Virus record (IMG/VR): IMGVR_UViG_3300033999_000118
Location: 1 to 40,141 of that record
Length of the DNA: 40,141 nt
Source: a virus
Direction: 5' to 3' (one strand)
Shown: positions 7,401 through 13,398 of the stretch, in pieces
Position numbering within the stretch: the first letter of the stretch is position 1
Layout: every line of letters starts with the position of its first letter
Made by a program: the position numbers and the translations under genes
Notes under the pieces: generated by a model
The model's database searches: none
Told to the model about the DNA's origin: nothing
What the model saw: the letters and a program-made list of their open reading frames with translations, nothing else

Positions 7401-8540
7401 TTACACCTTTATGGTGATTTCATATACCCTTGGCGAATTGTAATATTTTTGATATTGTTGGTATTCTCTTTCAACTTCATTGAAACATTCAACGATTATT
7501 TTATCTAATCTATTCAGATCTTCCGGCGAATTAATCAAAACACGTGAGCGGCCGCTTATACTTTTGGGGCAATCTTCAACATCAAAGCCATTAATCATAC
7601 TTTTGATATAGTTCGTTTCTAAATTAGTAACTATGTACTTCTTTTTTCCATCCAACTTTATTTTTAAAAACCACCTTGGGAAGGATATTGAATAATTTAT
7701 TAAAACACAGGTGGAAGATTTATCGTAGCAAATTTGGTTAGGCTCTATGTTATGGTTTCTGAGAACTTGTTTGATTATGCCAAAAGCAATGTTTTCATTA
7801 TTAGACAATCCTATTGGTTTAGGGGTTGTCTGTGTTTCCTTTAATACCTTGCAACATTTAAAATATATTTGAGCTGTTGCAATCACATCATCTAAAGCCC
7901 TATGCTGTCGCTTGACATCAATTTTTAAATGATCTATAAGAGTTCCTAATTTATGATTTTTTAATTTGGGGAATGCTTTCCTTGATAAGGAAAGAGTATC
8001 AAAGTAAGGGTTAGTAAATGTTTTCCCTAAAAGGTAGGCGTTGTACTGGATAAAATCGTAATCGAATTTAATATTATGACCGCCAACAGGCAATTCTCCT
8101 ATAAAATCAAGGAATTTAGGAAGAACTTCATTAATTCGAGGGGCATTTTTTACCATTCTATCAGTGATATGATGGATATTTGTTGCTTCTTTTGGTATAG
8201 GTATTCCTGGATTGACTAAAGAACAGAAAGAATCTACAATCTCGCCTTGTTTTATTTTAATACCAGCCAATTCCACTATTTTATCTAACCTACTATCAAG
8301 TCCAGTTGTTTCTATATCGATTATCACGAATTCTTCAATTGGCCCAGGTTCTTCACTAAGTTTTATTTTTTTAAGCTTTGGTTGGGGTAGCAAATTGCAG
8401 GTATCTATATTGTTGCCACAACTTTTTTCGCTAAGTTTTGTTCTTTCGGGCTTGGGTTGAGTTTGCAAGTTATGAGTATCAATGTTGTTCTTTTTACGTG
8501 GGATAAATAAATTCTTTAAAAAATCAAAAAAGCCTCCCAC
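7401..8540 (-). CDS. DnaQ-like DEDDh 3'-5' exonuclease with extra C-terminal domain
   Basis: 379 aa from GTG 8540 with AAAGGGGGC 6 bases upstream. The exonuclease domain spans about 70-235, with D75 and E77 in DIETTGL, D160 in HNIKFDYDF, and H213...D218 in HRALDDV. This is the full DEDDh set of PolC/epsilon-type exonucleases. Residues 18-67 are a perfect-length tandem repeat of 25 aa. Residues about 250-379 form an unrecognised alpha/beta domain (SFPRWFLKIKLDGKKKYI...SPEDLNRLDKIIVECF). That domain resembles regions found after nuclease domains in uncharacterised Firmicutes proteins. Its place in the lysogeny arm suggests an accessory or defence role rather than replication. Confidence 0.85.
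   Translation of the reverse strand: MGGFFDFLKNLFIPRKKNNIDTHNLQTQPKPERTKLSEKSCGNNIDTCNLLPQPKLKKIKLSEEPGPIEEFVIIDIETTGLDSRLDKIVELAGIKIKQGEIVDSFCSLVNPGIPIPKEATNIHHITDRMVKNAPRINEVLPKFLDFIGELPVGGHNIKFDYDFIQYNAYLLGKTFTNPYFDTLSLSRKAFPKLKNHKLGTLIDHLKIDVKRQHRALDDVIATAQIYFKCCKVLKETQTTPKPIGLSNNENIAFGIIKQVLRNHNIEPNQICYDKSSTCVLINYSISFPRWFLKIKLDGKKKYIVTNLETNYIKSMINGFDVEDCPKSISGRSRVLINSPEDLNRLDKIIVECFNEVEREYQQYQKYYNSPRVYEITIKV
8340..8489 (-). repeat. Two tandem 75-bp coding repeats in the exonuclease gene
   Basis: Encodes residues 18-42 and 43-67, each starting NNIDT and containing KLSE, with diverged bases between the units. This looks like an old in-frame tandem duplication of a linker between the N-terminus and the exonuclease domain. 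Confidence 0.7.
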
Positions 8541-8558
8541 ATTAAAGCCCCCTTTACA

Positions 8559-8693
8559 CTAAGCCGATTCACTTTCCTTTTTCTTCCTGTGACATGCCCT
8601 TGAACTCATAAATATGTCTATTGGGATGGGAAAATCTTTTATTTGGTACTTATACAGAAGCTGATTGGTCTTTTCGGCCATAAGCAGATGCAT
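8559..8693 (-). pseudogene. Truncated ImmA-like remnant (44 aa)
   Basis: The 44-codon frame starts MHLLMAEKTNQLLYKYQIKD. It aligns with LHVLMAEKANAILLRYNISS of the intact ImmA protein at 5781-6365, including the following F-P-I-x-I. Similarity extends upstream of the start codon (GGTGGT...). After about residue 29 it diverges into a basic tail and stops, with no HExxH domain. It looks like the leftover 5' end of a second immA gene after recombination. It ends just before the exonuclease ribosome binding site, so it may still be translated as a small protein. Confidence 0.6.
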
Positions 8694-8707
8694 GAAGACC
8701 ACCCCGG

Positions 8708-8738
8708 TTGTCCACAAATTATACGCAAGATATCCACA
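8708..8738. other. Two near-consensus DnaA-box-like 9-mers
   Basis: TTGTCCACA (8708-8716) and ATATCCACA (8730-8738) each differ by one base from TTATCCACA, are in the same orientation and lie 22 bp apart. They sit in the non-coding stretch upstream of the ImmA remnant. Two sites alone are weak evidence for DnaA binding. Confidence 0.25.
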
Positions 8739-8768
8739 AATAATTAGATATTCTACGTAGGTTTAAGT

Positions 8769-8791
8769 ATTATGAACATAATGTATTATGT
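8769..8791. promoter_or_regulatory. Palindromic operator candidate matching the repressor sites
   Basis: ATTATG AA CATAAT GT ATTATG gives two overlapping palindromes; ACATAATGTATTATGT (8776-8791) is a perfect 16-bp one. Its core CATAATGTA is identical to a site in the repressor/Cro intergenic region (10293-10301) and one base from another (10324-10332). It may let the same repressor control the exonuclease operon or the adjacent small RNA. Confidence 0.4.
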
Positions 8792-8862
8792 CGGTCGTTA
8801 TTGAAGTAATATGAATGATAGTCTGAGTGTATTTTTTTAGCCAAATAGCATATAATATCAAT

Positions 8863-8954
8863 AGAAAATAACATTAGTTGAGTAAGGGGTTTAAACCCCT
8901 TCGGGCATCGGGGTTAACCCGGTGGGAGGCCACGTTAACGTGGCCTTTTAAATT
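8863..8954 (+). ncRNA. Candidate structured RNA beside the DUF3800 gene
   Basis: A TATAAT at 8851-8856 in an AT-rich stretch (weak -35) precedes about 90 bases with three stacked hairpins. They are the palindrome 8884-8901 (AAGGGGTTTAAACCCCTT), a stem ATCGGG/CCCGGT around 8908-8923, and the palindrome 8928-8945 (GGCCACGTTAACGTGGCC) followed by TTTTAAATTTT. The first two arms can also pair alternatively (AACCCC with GGGGTT). The last hairpin plus U-tract is a terminator on the plus strand. It is convergent with the DUF3800 gene. Several 'DUF3800' RNA motifs have been reported next to DUF3800 genes, so this is a good candidate, but the match to any one motif is untested. Confidence 0.45.
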
Positions 8955-9788
8955 TTATGGGAATATTTTTAAACCCTTTCCCATATAATTCGGATAACCA
9001 TAGATTTTGTTTTCAATACACATATAAGCAGGATCTTTTACTCCGCATTTGACATACTTATGTATTGGATAAGAACAAAGGTCTGCTATTTCTAAACCGA
9101 AATAAGACTTTAAGCAATTTGCTTTTTTAGACCATTTTCCATTAAAATAAATACCTTTTATCTTCGATAAATCTTCTCTTGTAACGTAATTGCTCCCCTT
9201 ATCTACAAAATCCTTTAAATATTTTAATTTAAAAGTATCCTCTTTTTTCCCTTGTGCTTCAATTACGATAATGGCCTTTTGATTGTTTCGAAGAAAATAT
9301 TTTGCAAACCTTTCTATTATAAAATTTAAAGATAAGTTGTAAGGATGAATAGGTTCAGCATATCTTTTTACATGTGCTATTTTATCTATGGATGAAGAAA
9401 ATATTTTGATAGGGAGATTACTAATTGTATTTGATAGGTCCTGAATAAAAGCACTGTAATTTATTACCTTTTGGCTAAAAGGGCCTTCTTGGTGCCTTAT
9501 TTCTCTTGAATGAAAGCAAACTCTTTTGGGTTGATTTTTGTAAATATAATAACCATGTGGAGGCCAATATTTTATTTTTAGATTCATGATTTGCTGTTTA
9601 ACGGATTTTAAATCTTCTGCCTTTATTGCTACACCAGTGATTGTAAGTATTTCTTTTGTTTGATTAAGATTATTAATGTTTTCTTGTATATAATTTATTT
9701 CGCCTGTTCCATTTTCATCTATAAAAAAGACATAATCAATATTTGGTGGGCAATAATCTATAAATTGGGGTCTATTACGCCAACCCAC
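8955..9788 (-). CDS. DUF3800 family protein
   Basis: 277 aa from GTG 9788 (GGGGGATAATG upstream). N-terminal YVFFIDENGTGE carries the Asp-Glu motif and C-terminal GLEIADLCSYPI the [LQ]xAD motif that mark DUF3800, thought to have an RNase H-like fold. The middle has FSSSIDKIAHV, a helical region and IIVIEAQGKKED, matching the family's strand order. No membrane segment. The biochemical role is not established; the conserved acidic residues suggest a nuclease. It is a likely accessory or defence gene, paired with the hairpin RNA at its 3' end. Confidence 0.85.
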   Translation of the reverse strand: MGWRNRPQFIDYCPPNIDYVFFIDENGTGEINYIQENINNLNQTKEILTITGVAIKAEDLKSVKQQIMNLKIKYWPPHGYYIYKNQPKRVCFHSREIRHQEGPFSQKVINYSAFIQDLSNTISNLPIKIFSSSIDKIAHVKRYAEPIHPYNLSLNFIIERFAKYFLRNNQKAIIVIEAQGKKEDTFKLKYLKDFVDKGSNYVTREDLSKIKGIYFNGKWSKKANCLKSYFGLEIADLCSYPIHKYVKCGVKDPAYMCIENKIYGYPNYMGKGLKIFP

Positions 9789-9845
9789 TTTACATTATCC
9801 CCCTGTTTTATATTAGTTTTTAAAGGTTTAGTATCTCATTGCCCC

Positions 9846-10223
9846 TTATTCTTTTCCTTCCTTTTGCCTTCTCCTTGCCCGCAACCCTTCTAAAAATATC
9901 TTGAAGCTTTCCTTTTCCTCCTCCGTCATTCCTTTTAGGTCGTAAAGGTGCATCGTAATATCCGGCCCCAGTTCTCGCATGATTTTCACAATTTCGTCAT
10001 CGATGGTTTTTTCTGGAGGATTTGGGTCGTCCGTGCGGCCTAATAAATAATCTATAGTCGTATTAAAAAAGTCCGCAATTTTTTTAAGGGTCTCTGCGTC
10101 CGGTTCTCGTTGATTTGATTCATATAAGCTAATAGTTTGTTGAGTTAATTTAAGTATATCCGCTAGTTGCCTTTGCAAAAGCCCACGCTCTTCTCGTAGT
10201 TTTCTTAATCTTTCTCCTATCAT
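9846..10223 (-). CDS. CI/ImmR-like repressor, XRE-family HTH
   Basis: 125 aa. Residues about 3-58 form a helix-turn-helix of the XRE class (LRKLREERGLLQRQLADILKLTQQTISLYESNQREPD), followed by DYLLGR, a typical end of the DNA-binding domain. The short helical C-terminal part has no S24/LexA-like autoprotease, so inactivation would depend on the ImmA-like peptidase or the antirepressor. GAGGAG lies 9 bases before ATG 10223. It diverges from the Cro-like gene across a 161-bp control region containing at least four related operator-like sites. Confidence 0.9.
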   Translation of the reverse strand: MIGERLRKLREERGLLQRQLADILKLTQQTISLYESNQREPDAETLKKIADFFNTTIDYLLGRTDDPNPPEKTIDDEIVKIMRELGPDITMHLYDLKGMTEEEKESFKIFLEGLRARRRQKEGKE

Positions 10224-10255
10224 AATTTAAAACTCCTCGTAGTTTTTCTAATCTT

Positions 10256-10261
10256 ATTATA
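10256..10261 (-). promoter_or_regulatory. -10 box of the repressor promoter
   Basis: On the minus strand this reads TATAAT, about 33 bases before the repressor start codon. No good -35 is visible 17 bases upstream (T-rich). An operator-like site (10265-10273) lies inside the promoter, so autoregulation is plausible. Confidence 0.5.
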
Positions 10262-10264
10262 CAA

Positions 10265-10367
10265 CGAAATGTAATAGAAAAAATATTTATTGCATAATGT
10301 AGTTCACCCTATTGACAAAACAACATAACGTAGTATATAATAAACCCAGAACAAACAACAAAATGCA
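10265..10367. promoter_or_regulatory. Repressor/Cro operator cluster
   Basis: Four related 9-mers: CGAAATGTA (10265-10273), CATAATGTA (10293-10301), CATAACGTA (10324-10332) and CAAAATGCA (10359-10367), with starts 28, 31 and 35 bp apart. The third lies in the spacer of the rightward promoter, the fourth between that promoter and the cro start. The consensus CAWAAYGYA and placement fit a phage genetic switch. Which protein binds which site cannot be read from sequence. Confidence 0.6.
10312..10341 (+). promoter_or_regulatory. Rightward early promoter (PR-like)
   Basis: TTGACA (10312-10317), 18-base spacer, TATAAT (10336-10341). An operator-like 9-mer is inside the spacer. It would transcribe the Cro-like gene, the antirepressor and probably the early operon. 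Confidence 0.8.
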
Positions 10368-10384
10368 ATATCGGAGGTGATAAG

Positions 10385-10633
10385 ATGGGTAGCAAAAGAA
10401 CAACTTTAATCGCTTTAAGAGAAGCGAAAGGCTGGCGGCAAGAGGACGTAGCCAAAATGCTTAATATAAGCCAGCAAGCGGTATCGCTTTACGAGAATGG
10501 GAAACGAGACCCATCAATAAGGTTGGCTAAAAAATTTGAGGTGTTATTTAAGACGCCGATGGAAGAATTATTCCCTGATATTTTTTATAACAATGAAACA
10601 ACAAAATGCAATGTAGACCAACAAACCGCCTAA
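10385..10633 (+). CDS. Cro-like XRE-family regulator
   Basis: 82 aa behind GGAGGTGATAAG. One helix-turn-helix spans residues about 6-60 (LREAKGWRQEDVAKMLNISQQAVSLYENGKRDPS), similar to Bacillus phage Cro/XRE proteins, with a short C-terminal tail. First gene of the rightward operon, divergent from the repressor. A 17-bp copy of its own upstream operator (AAACAACAAAATGCAAT) recurs within its 3' end at 10596-10612. Confidence 0.88.
   Translation: MGSKRTTLIALREAKGWRQEDVAKMLNISQQAVSLYENGKRDPSIRLAKKFEVLFKTPMEELFPDIFYNNETTKCNVDQQTA
10596..10612. repeat. Second copy of a 17-bp operator-like repeat
   Basis: AAACAACAAAATGCAAT occurs at 10353-10369 before the Cro-like gene and here, just before the antirepressor gene. 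It contains the CAAAATGCA operator core. An exact 17-bp repeat at two gene starts suggests a roadblock or second operator for the antirepressor. Confidence 0.55.
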
Positions 10634-10647
10634 GGAGGTGAAAATCT

Positions 10648-11448
10648 ATGGCGAGCTTACCGCAAGTGCTAAACTACAAGGACCACACTGTTAGAATGCT
10701 CATAATAGACGGCGAACCCTGGTGGGTAGCAAAAGATGTTTGCGACATTCTGGAAATAACGAACAGCAGAGATGCAATAAGCAGATTAGATGACGATGAA
10801 AAGCAGACAATTCAAGGGAAAGAAAGCCTCGTCGGTTTAACCGACGACCCTTTCACCACACAATTAACCATAGTGAACGAGCCAGGACTTTACAACCTGA
10901 TTATGAATAGCCGTAAGCCAGAGGCGAAAGAATTCAAGCGCTGGATAACACACGAAGTAATTCCGCAAATCAGGAAAACCGGGGCATATTCGCTGGATCC
11001 ACGAAAACTTTTAGCCGCCGCAGTAATAGAGGCCCAAAAAATCATCGAAGAGCAGGATAAAAAGATTAAGGAAATGCTGCCCAAAGCCGAATTCTACGAT
11101 GCGGTAGCCGGAAGCAAGGACGCTATAGACATTGGCTCAGCGGCGAAAGTGCTCGATATGGGCATAGGCAGGAATAAGCTGTTCGAGATACTGAGAAACA
11201 AAGGGATCTTGATGAGCAACAACATTCCGTATCAAAAATATATTGACTGCGGCTACTTCAGAACAATAGAGCAGAAATACTCCAAGCCAGACGGGACGGT
11301 ATGTATCAACATTAAGACCCTAGTGTATCAGAAGGGACTGGATTTTATAAGGAGATTGCTAAAAGAGGATAATATAGTGCCCTTAAAGAGGGCACAGAGG
11401 ACAAACCGCATGAAAGGAGGAAGATGGATGGGGGAAGGGAGGCATTAG
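10648..11448 (+). CDS. Phage antirepressor (BRO-N plus KilAC domains)
   Basis: 266 aa behind AAGGAGGTGAAAATCT. Residues about 5-105 are a BRO-N domain (VRMLIIDGEPWWVAKDVCDI...EFKRWITHEVIPQIRKTGAY). A helical linker follows, then residues about 130-245 are a KilAC/ANT domain (YDAVAGSKDAIDIGSAAKVL...GRNKLFEILRNKGILM). Such proteins bind and disable phage repressors. In the rightward operon it would help commit to lytic growth. Both domains look complete. Confidence 0.93.
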   Translation: MASLPQVLNYKDHTVRMLIIDGEPWWVAKDVCDILEITNSRDAISRLDDDEKQTIQGKESLVGLTDDPFTTQLTIVNEPGLYNLIMNSRKPEAKEFKRWITHEVIPQIRKTGAYSLDPRKLLAAAVIEAQKIIEEQDKKIKEMLPKAEFYDAVAGSKDAIDIGSAAKVLDMGIGRNKLFEILRNKGILMSNNIPYQKYIDCGYFRTIEQKYSKPDGTVCINIKTLVYQKGLDFIRRLLKEDNIVPLKRAQRTNRMKGGRWMGEGRH

Positions 11449-11451
11449 CCA

Positions 11452-11598
11452 ATGATATTAACCAATGTTGATGACTACTTTCGATTGCTTGGTAGATATT
11501 GCGAGCTATTAACTGAACTGGTAAAGATTGCAGAACAGCTCAAAAACTTTGATCTCATATATGTTACATCTGAACAAGAAAATGAGAAAGTAAGTTAG
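11452..11598 (+). CDS. Small 48-aa hypothetical protein
   Basis: ATG 11452 to TAG 11596-11598, with GGGAGG 10 bases upstream, 3 bases after the antirepressor stop. A single amphipathic helix dominates (FRLLGRYCELLTELVKIAEQL). It ends exactly where a GC-richer structured element begins, so its 3' end may have been set by an insertion. Function unknown. Confidence 0.5.
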   Translation: MILTNVDDYFRLLGRYCELLTELVKIAEQLKNFDLIYVTSEQENEKVS

Positions 11599-11800
11599 CA
11601 GGACGCCGGGTGTTCGTGGGCAGTTTATTGGTATCGCTCCTCACTGCCTATGCGTTGCACCTTCCGAGATACACAAAGGCGAATTCTCTCGGCTTGGCTC
11701 ATGGTCACCCTCGACTCTACGTTAGGGCTTCCCATGAATTTACCCGGTTATCGGCCCTGAGTTGCCTCAGGGCGGGGCGATATTTACCCGCTTTGAACAT
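11599..11800 (-). ncRNA. HEARO/omega-RNA-like structured element, no IscB ORF
   Basis: Read on the minus strand, about 200 bases fold into many stems. They include CCCTGAG/CTCAGGG closed by a GCAA tetraloop (11755-11772), TCATGG/CCATGA (11699-11704 with 11732-11737) enclosing CCCT/AGGG, CCGAGA/TCTCGG (11664-11669 with 11687-11692), and GGCAGT/ACTGCC (11619-11624 with 11643-11648). The GNRA loop only makes sense on the minus strand. The region is clearly GC-richer than its neighbours, and from memory its sequence resembles HEARO (IscB-associated omega) RNAs. No IscB or TnpB gene is near. Ends are approximate. Confidence 0.5.
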
Positions 11801-12031
11801 CTTATTTAGTCTTTCAGTTTGTTCTGCAATTTGCTGAAATACTGGATTAATGCCATTAAAGGCCCTTTTCATACTTTCAGACATCTCGGCTAATTTATTA
11901 AGATGTTCGAGGTGTTCAGTATTAATAATATCCGTTATGTTACCGTACAGGCTTTTTATCCTGCACTTCTGCATGTTTCCATGCAGTTCAGCATATCTCT
12001 TCGTCCTGCTAACCTTAGGATTGAATTTCAT
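11717..12031 (-). CDS. Hypothetical helical protein, 3' end overrun by the structured element
   Basis: 104 aa from ATG 12031 (a TTG at 12034 is possible), overlapping the upstream Arc-like gene by 17 bases. Residues 1-82 are basic then helical (NTEHLEHLNKLAEMSESMKRAF...EQTERLNKMFK). The last 23 residues are encoded by the GC-rich structured element at 11599-11800, so the original C-terminus was probably lost or replaced. Partner gene of the ribbon-helix-helix regulator; function unknown. Confidence 0.6.
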   Translation of the reverse strand: MKFNPKVSRTKRYAELHGNMQKCRIKSLYGNITDIINTEHLEHLNKLAEMSESMKRAFNGINPVFQQIAEQTERLNKMFKAGKYRPALRQLRADNRVNSWEALT

Positions 12032-12197
12032 CAAGGCTAATTTCGCCGTGCTCCTCTTCCCATTGCTTGATATATTGTTCGATTAAATACTCAATCTGCA
12101 TGGCAATAGACCGCTTATTGACGCTGGCAATATACTTGATTTTCTCGAAATTCTCTTCACTCAATCGAAGTGTGAATTGTCTCTTATCGGTAGCCAT
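12015..12197 (-). CDS. Arc/CopG-type ribbon-helix-helix regulator
   Basis: 60 aa from ATG 12197 with AAGGAG 8 bases upstream; longer in-frame starts lack one. RQFTLRLSEENFEKIKYIASVNKRSIAMQIEYLIEQYI is split as strand QFTLRL, then two helices, as in Arc, Mnt and MetJ-like dimers. In P22 Arc represses the antirepressor gene, and an antirepressor also lies nearby here. Divergent from a second ribbon-helix-helix gene at 12319, with operators between them. Confidence 0.82.
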   Translation of the reverse strand: MATDKRQFTLRLSEENFEKIKYIASVNKRSIAMQIEYLIEQYIKQWEEEHGEISLDEIQS

Positions 12198-12267
12198 AAA
12201 CATTACTCCTTGTGAAATCATTTTGACACCATAATAACATTTCAACAAAAATTTTCCAAGATTCATA

Positions 12268-12328
12268 TTGACATTAAAGTGAATTCACTATATACTATAA
12301 TCAGGAGGTGAAATCAAAGTGAATTCAC
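12268..12328 (+). promoter_or_regulatory. Promoter with two GTGAATTCAC operators
   Basis: TTGACA (12268-12273), 17-base spacer, TATACT (12291-12296). A perfect 10-bp palindrome GTGAATTCAC lies in the spacer (12279-12288) and recurs 40 bp downstream (12319-12328), where its first GTG is the start codon of the ribbon-helix-helix gene. Autorepression through both sites is the simplest reading. Confidence 0.75.
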
Positions 12329-12477
12329 CAAAGCAGGATAATAGGCAGCAAATTACGCTAAGAATCCCCAAGGACCTTGATAAGGCAATAACCGATAAAG
12401 CCAAAAAGCTGGGGATTTCAAAAAATGCTTACATCATTATGATTTTGAAACAGTTTGTTGAGGAATATGCAGCCTGA
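12319..12477 (+). CDS. Small ribbon-helix-helix DNA-binding protein
   Basis: 52 aa from GTG 12319, AGGAGGTG 8 bases upstream. RQQITLRIPKDLDKAITDKA is the strand plus first helix and KKLGISKNAYIIMILKQFV the second, as in CopG/Arc repressors. The start codon lies within a palindromic operator copy, so translation initiation and repression share the same bases. Its target is probably its own promoter. Confidence 0.8.
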   Translation: MNSPKQDNRQQITLRIPKDLDKAITDKAKKLGISKNAYIIMILKQFVEEYAA

Positions 12478-12490
12478 AGGAGGGAGCCTA

Positions 12491-12700
12491 ATGGATAATT
12501 TCCCCGAAGTAATGACAGTGCAACAACTAGCAAAGTTTCTCCAAATCGGCAGAGGCAAAGCGTATGAACTAACAAAGTTGCCAGGGTTTCCAGCTGTATA
12601 CCTAGGAAAGCGAGGAACTCGAATACCAAAACAATCATTGCTTCGCTGGCTGGAAAAGCCGGAAGCAAGAGAAGCACTAAGGAAACTGACGATAGGCTGA
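12491..12700 (+). CDS. Excisionase-like helix-turn-helix protein
   Basis: 69 aa from ATG 12491, preceded by GGAGGGAGCCTA. FPEVMTVQQLAKFLQIGRGKAYELTKLPGFPAVYLGKRGTRIPKQSLLRWLE is the HTH_17/MerR-like excisionase fold, residues about 3-55. It may direct excision with the integrase or act as a transcription factor; early position suits both. The reading frame and ribosome binding site are clear. Confidence 0.85.
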   Translation: MDNFPEVMTVQQLAKFLQIGRGKAYELTKLPGFPAVYLGKRGTRIPKQSLLRWLEKPEAREALRKLTIG

Positions 12701-12787
12701 AAGGAGGTGACAGCGAAGGCTAAAAGGATTAGGAAAGATGAATGTTAGTTTGGCTTTGCTCACAAAAAAGTATAGAGGGGGAGGACC

Positions 12788-12991
12788 ATGAACGTAATTA
12801 CTATTATCTCAAATCAAAAGTCTAAAGATTTTGACCGGGTCTTGGCAAAGATGCAAACAATCATGAGCGAACTGGCCGAGATAGATAGGCTAATGAAAGC
12901 AGCAGAGCAAGCACGGAAACGGTATGAGGAACTAAAGAGCGAACTGGCGGCAGTATGTAAAGAATATACGAGCCTATATGGAGGTGAGTAA
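12788..12991 (+). CDS. Small coiled-coil hypothetical protein
   Basis: 67 aa, GAGGGGGAGGACC upstream. Residues about 15-60 are one charged helix (LAKMQTIMSELAEIDRLMKA...RKRYEELKSELAAV). No known domain. In the early operon, 3 bases before the next small gene. Confidence 0.65.
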   Translation: MNVITIISNQKSKDFDRVLAKMQTIMSELAEIDRLMKAAEQARKRYEELKSELAAVCKEYTSLYGGE

Positions 12992-12994
12992 CCG

Positions 12995-13174
12995 ATGAAA
13001 ATGATGGTCCGGCTGGAAGAAGTGCATAAGGGAGACCGCATAAACGGCAAAAAGGTTGTTGAAGTAGTCCATCGTAGCTGGTGTAAATACGTTCGTTTAG
13101 TGCTGGAGGGTGGACGCGACATAATCGATGGCTATTATACTACTCCAAAATACATCGAAGTGGAGAGGGAGTAA
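12995..13174 (+). CDS. Small 59-aa hypothetical protein
   Basis: ATG 12995 to TAA 13172-13174, with GGAGGTGAG upstream overlapping the previous gene's end. Beta-rich (VRLEEVHKGDRINGKKVVEVV...YVRLVLEGGRDIIDGYY...KYIEVERE), like a small barrel. Similar short proteins occur in early regions of Firmicutes phages. No function assigned. Confidence 0.7.
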   Translation: MKMMVRLEEVHKGDRINGKKVVEVVHRSWCKYVRLVLEGGRDIIDGYYTTPKYIEVERE

Positions 13175-13398
13175 CTCCCCGGCACCGGGCCCTGATGCCA
13201 GGGGTGGTGGGTGCAAAATTGGAAGGGAAATACGCACTTTAAGTGCATGAATTAAAGCAAAATCGAGTAAAAGATTGCCTAAGACTTCATCCAAAATGCA
13301 TCTAATGTGCATGGTGTTTTCTGAGTATAGCTTATAAAATTAGCCTGATAAAAACAATGTTTGAACTCCTATTTTCTATCGGAAAGGTGGGAAAGAAA
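13175..13398. promoter_or_regulatory. Intergenic control region with paired operator-like sites
   Basis: GCACTTTAAGTGC (13234-13246), an odd-centred perfect palindrome, and a related GCATCTAATGTGC (13299-13311) are both followed by ATG and lie 65 bp apart. The downstream gene encodes an HTH protein, its likely ligand. No strong -35/-10 pair stands out. Confidence 0.45.

Noticed and set aside
8884-8945. Simple bidirectional terminator only
   Set aside because: Three hairpins with an upstream -10 and a neighbouring DUF3800 gene exceed what a terminator needs, so the RNA reading is kept as the main hypothesis, though not proven.
11610-11837. Plus-strand ORF of 75 aa over the structured element
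   Set aside because: It is antisense to the stems and the GNRA loop sits on the other strand; composition is not protein-like.
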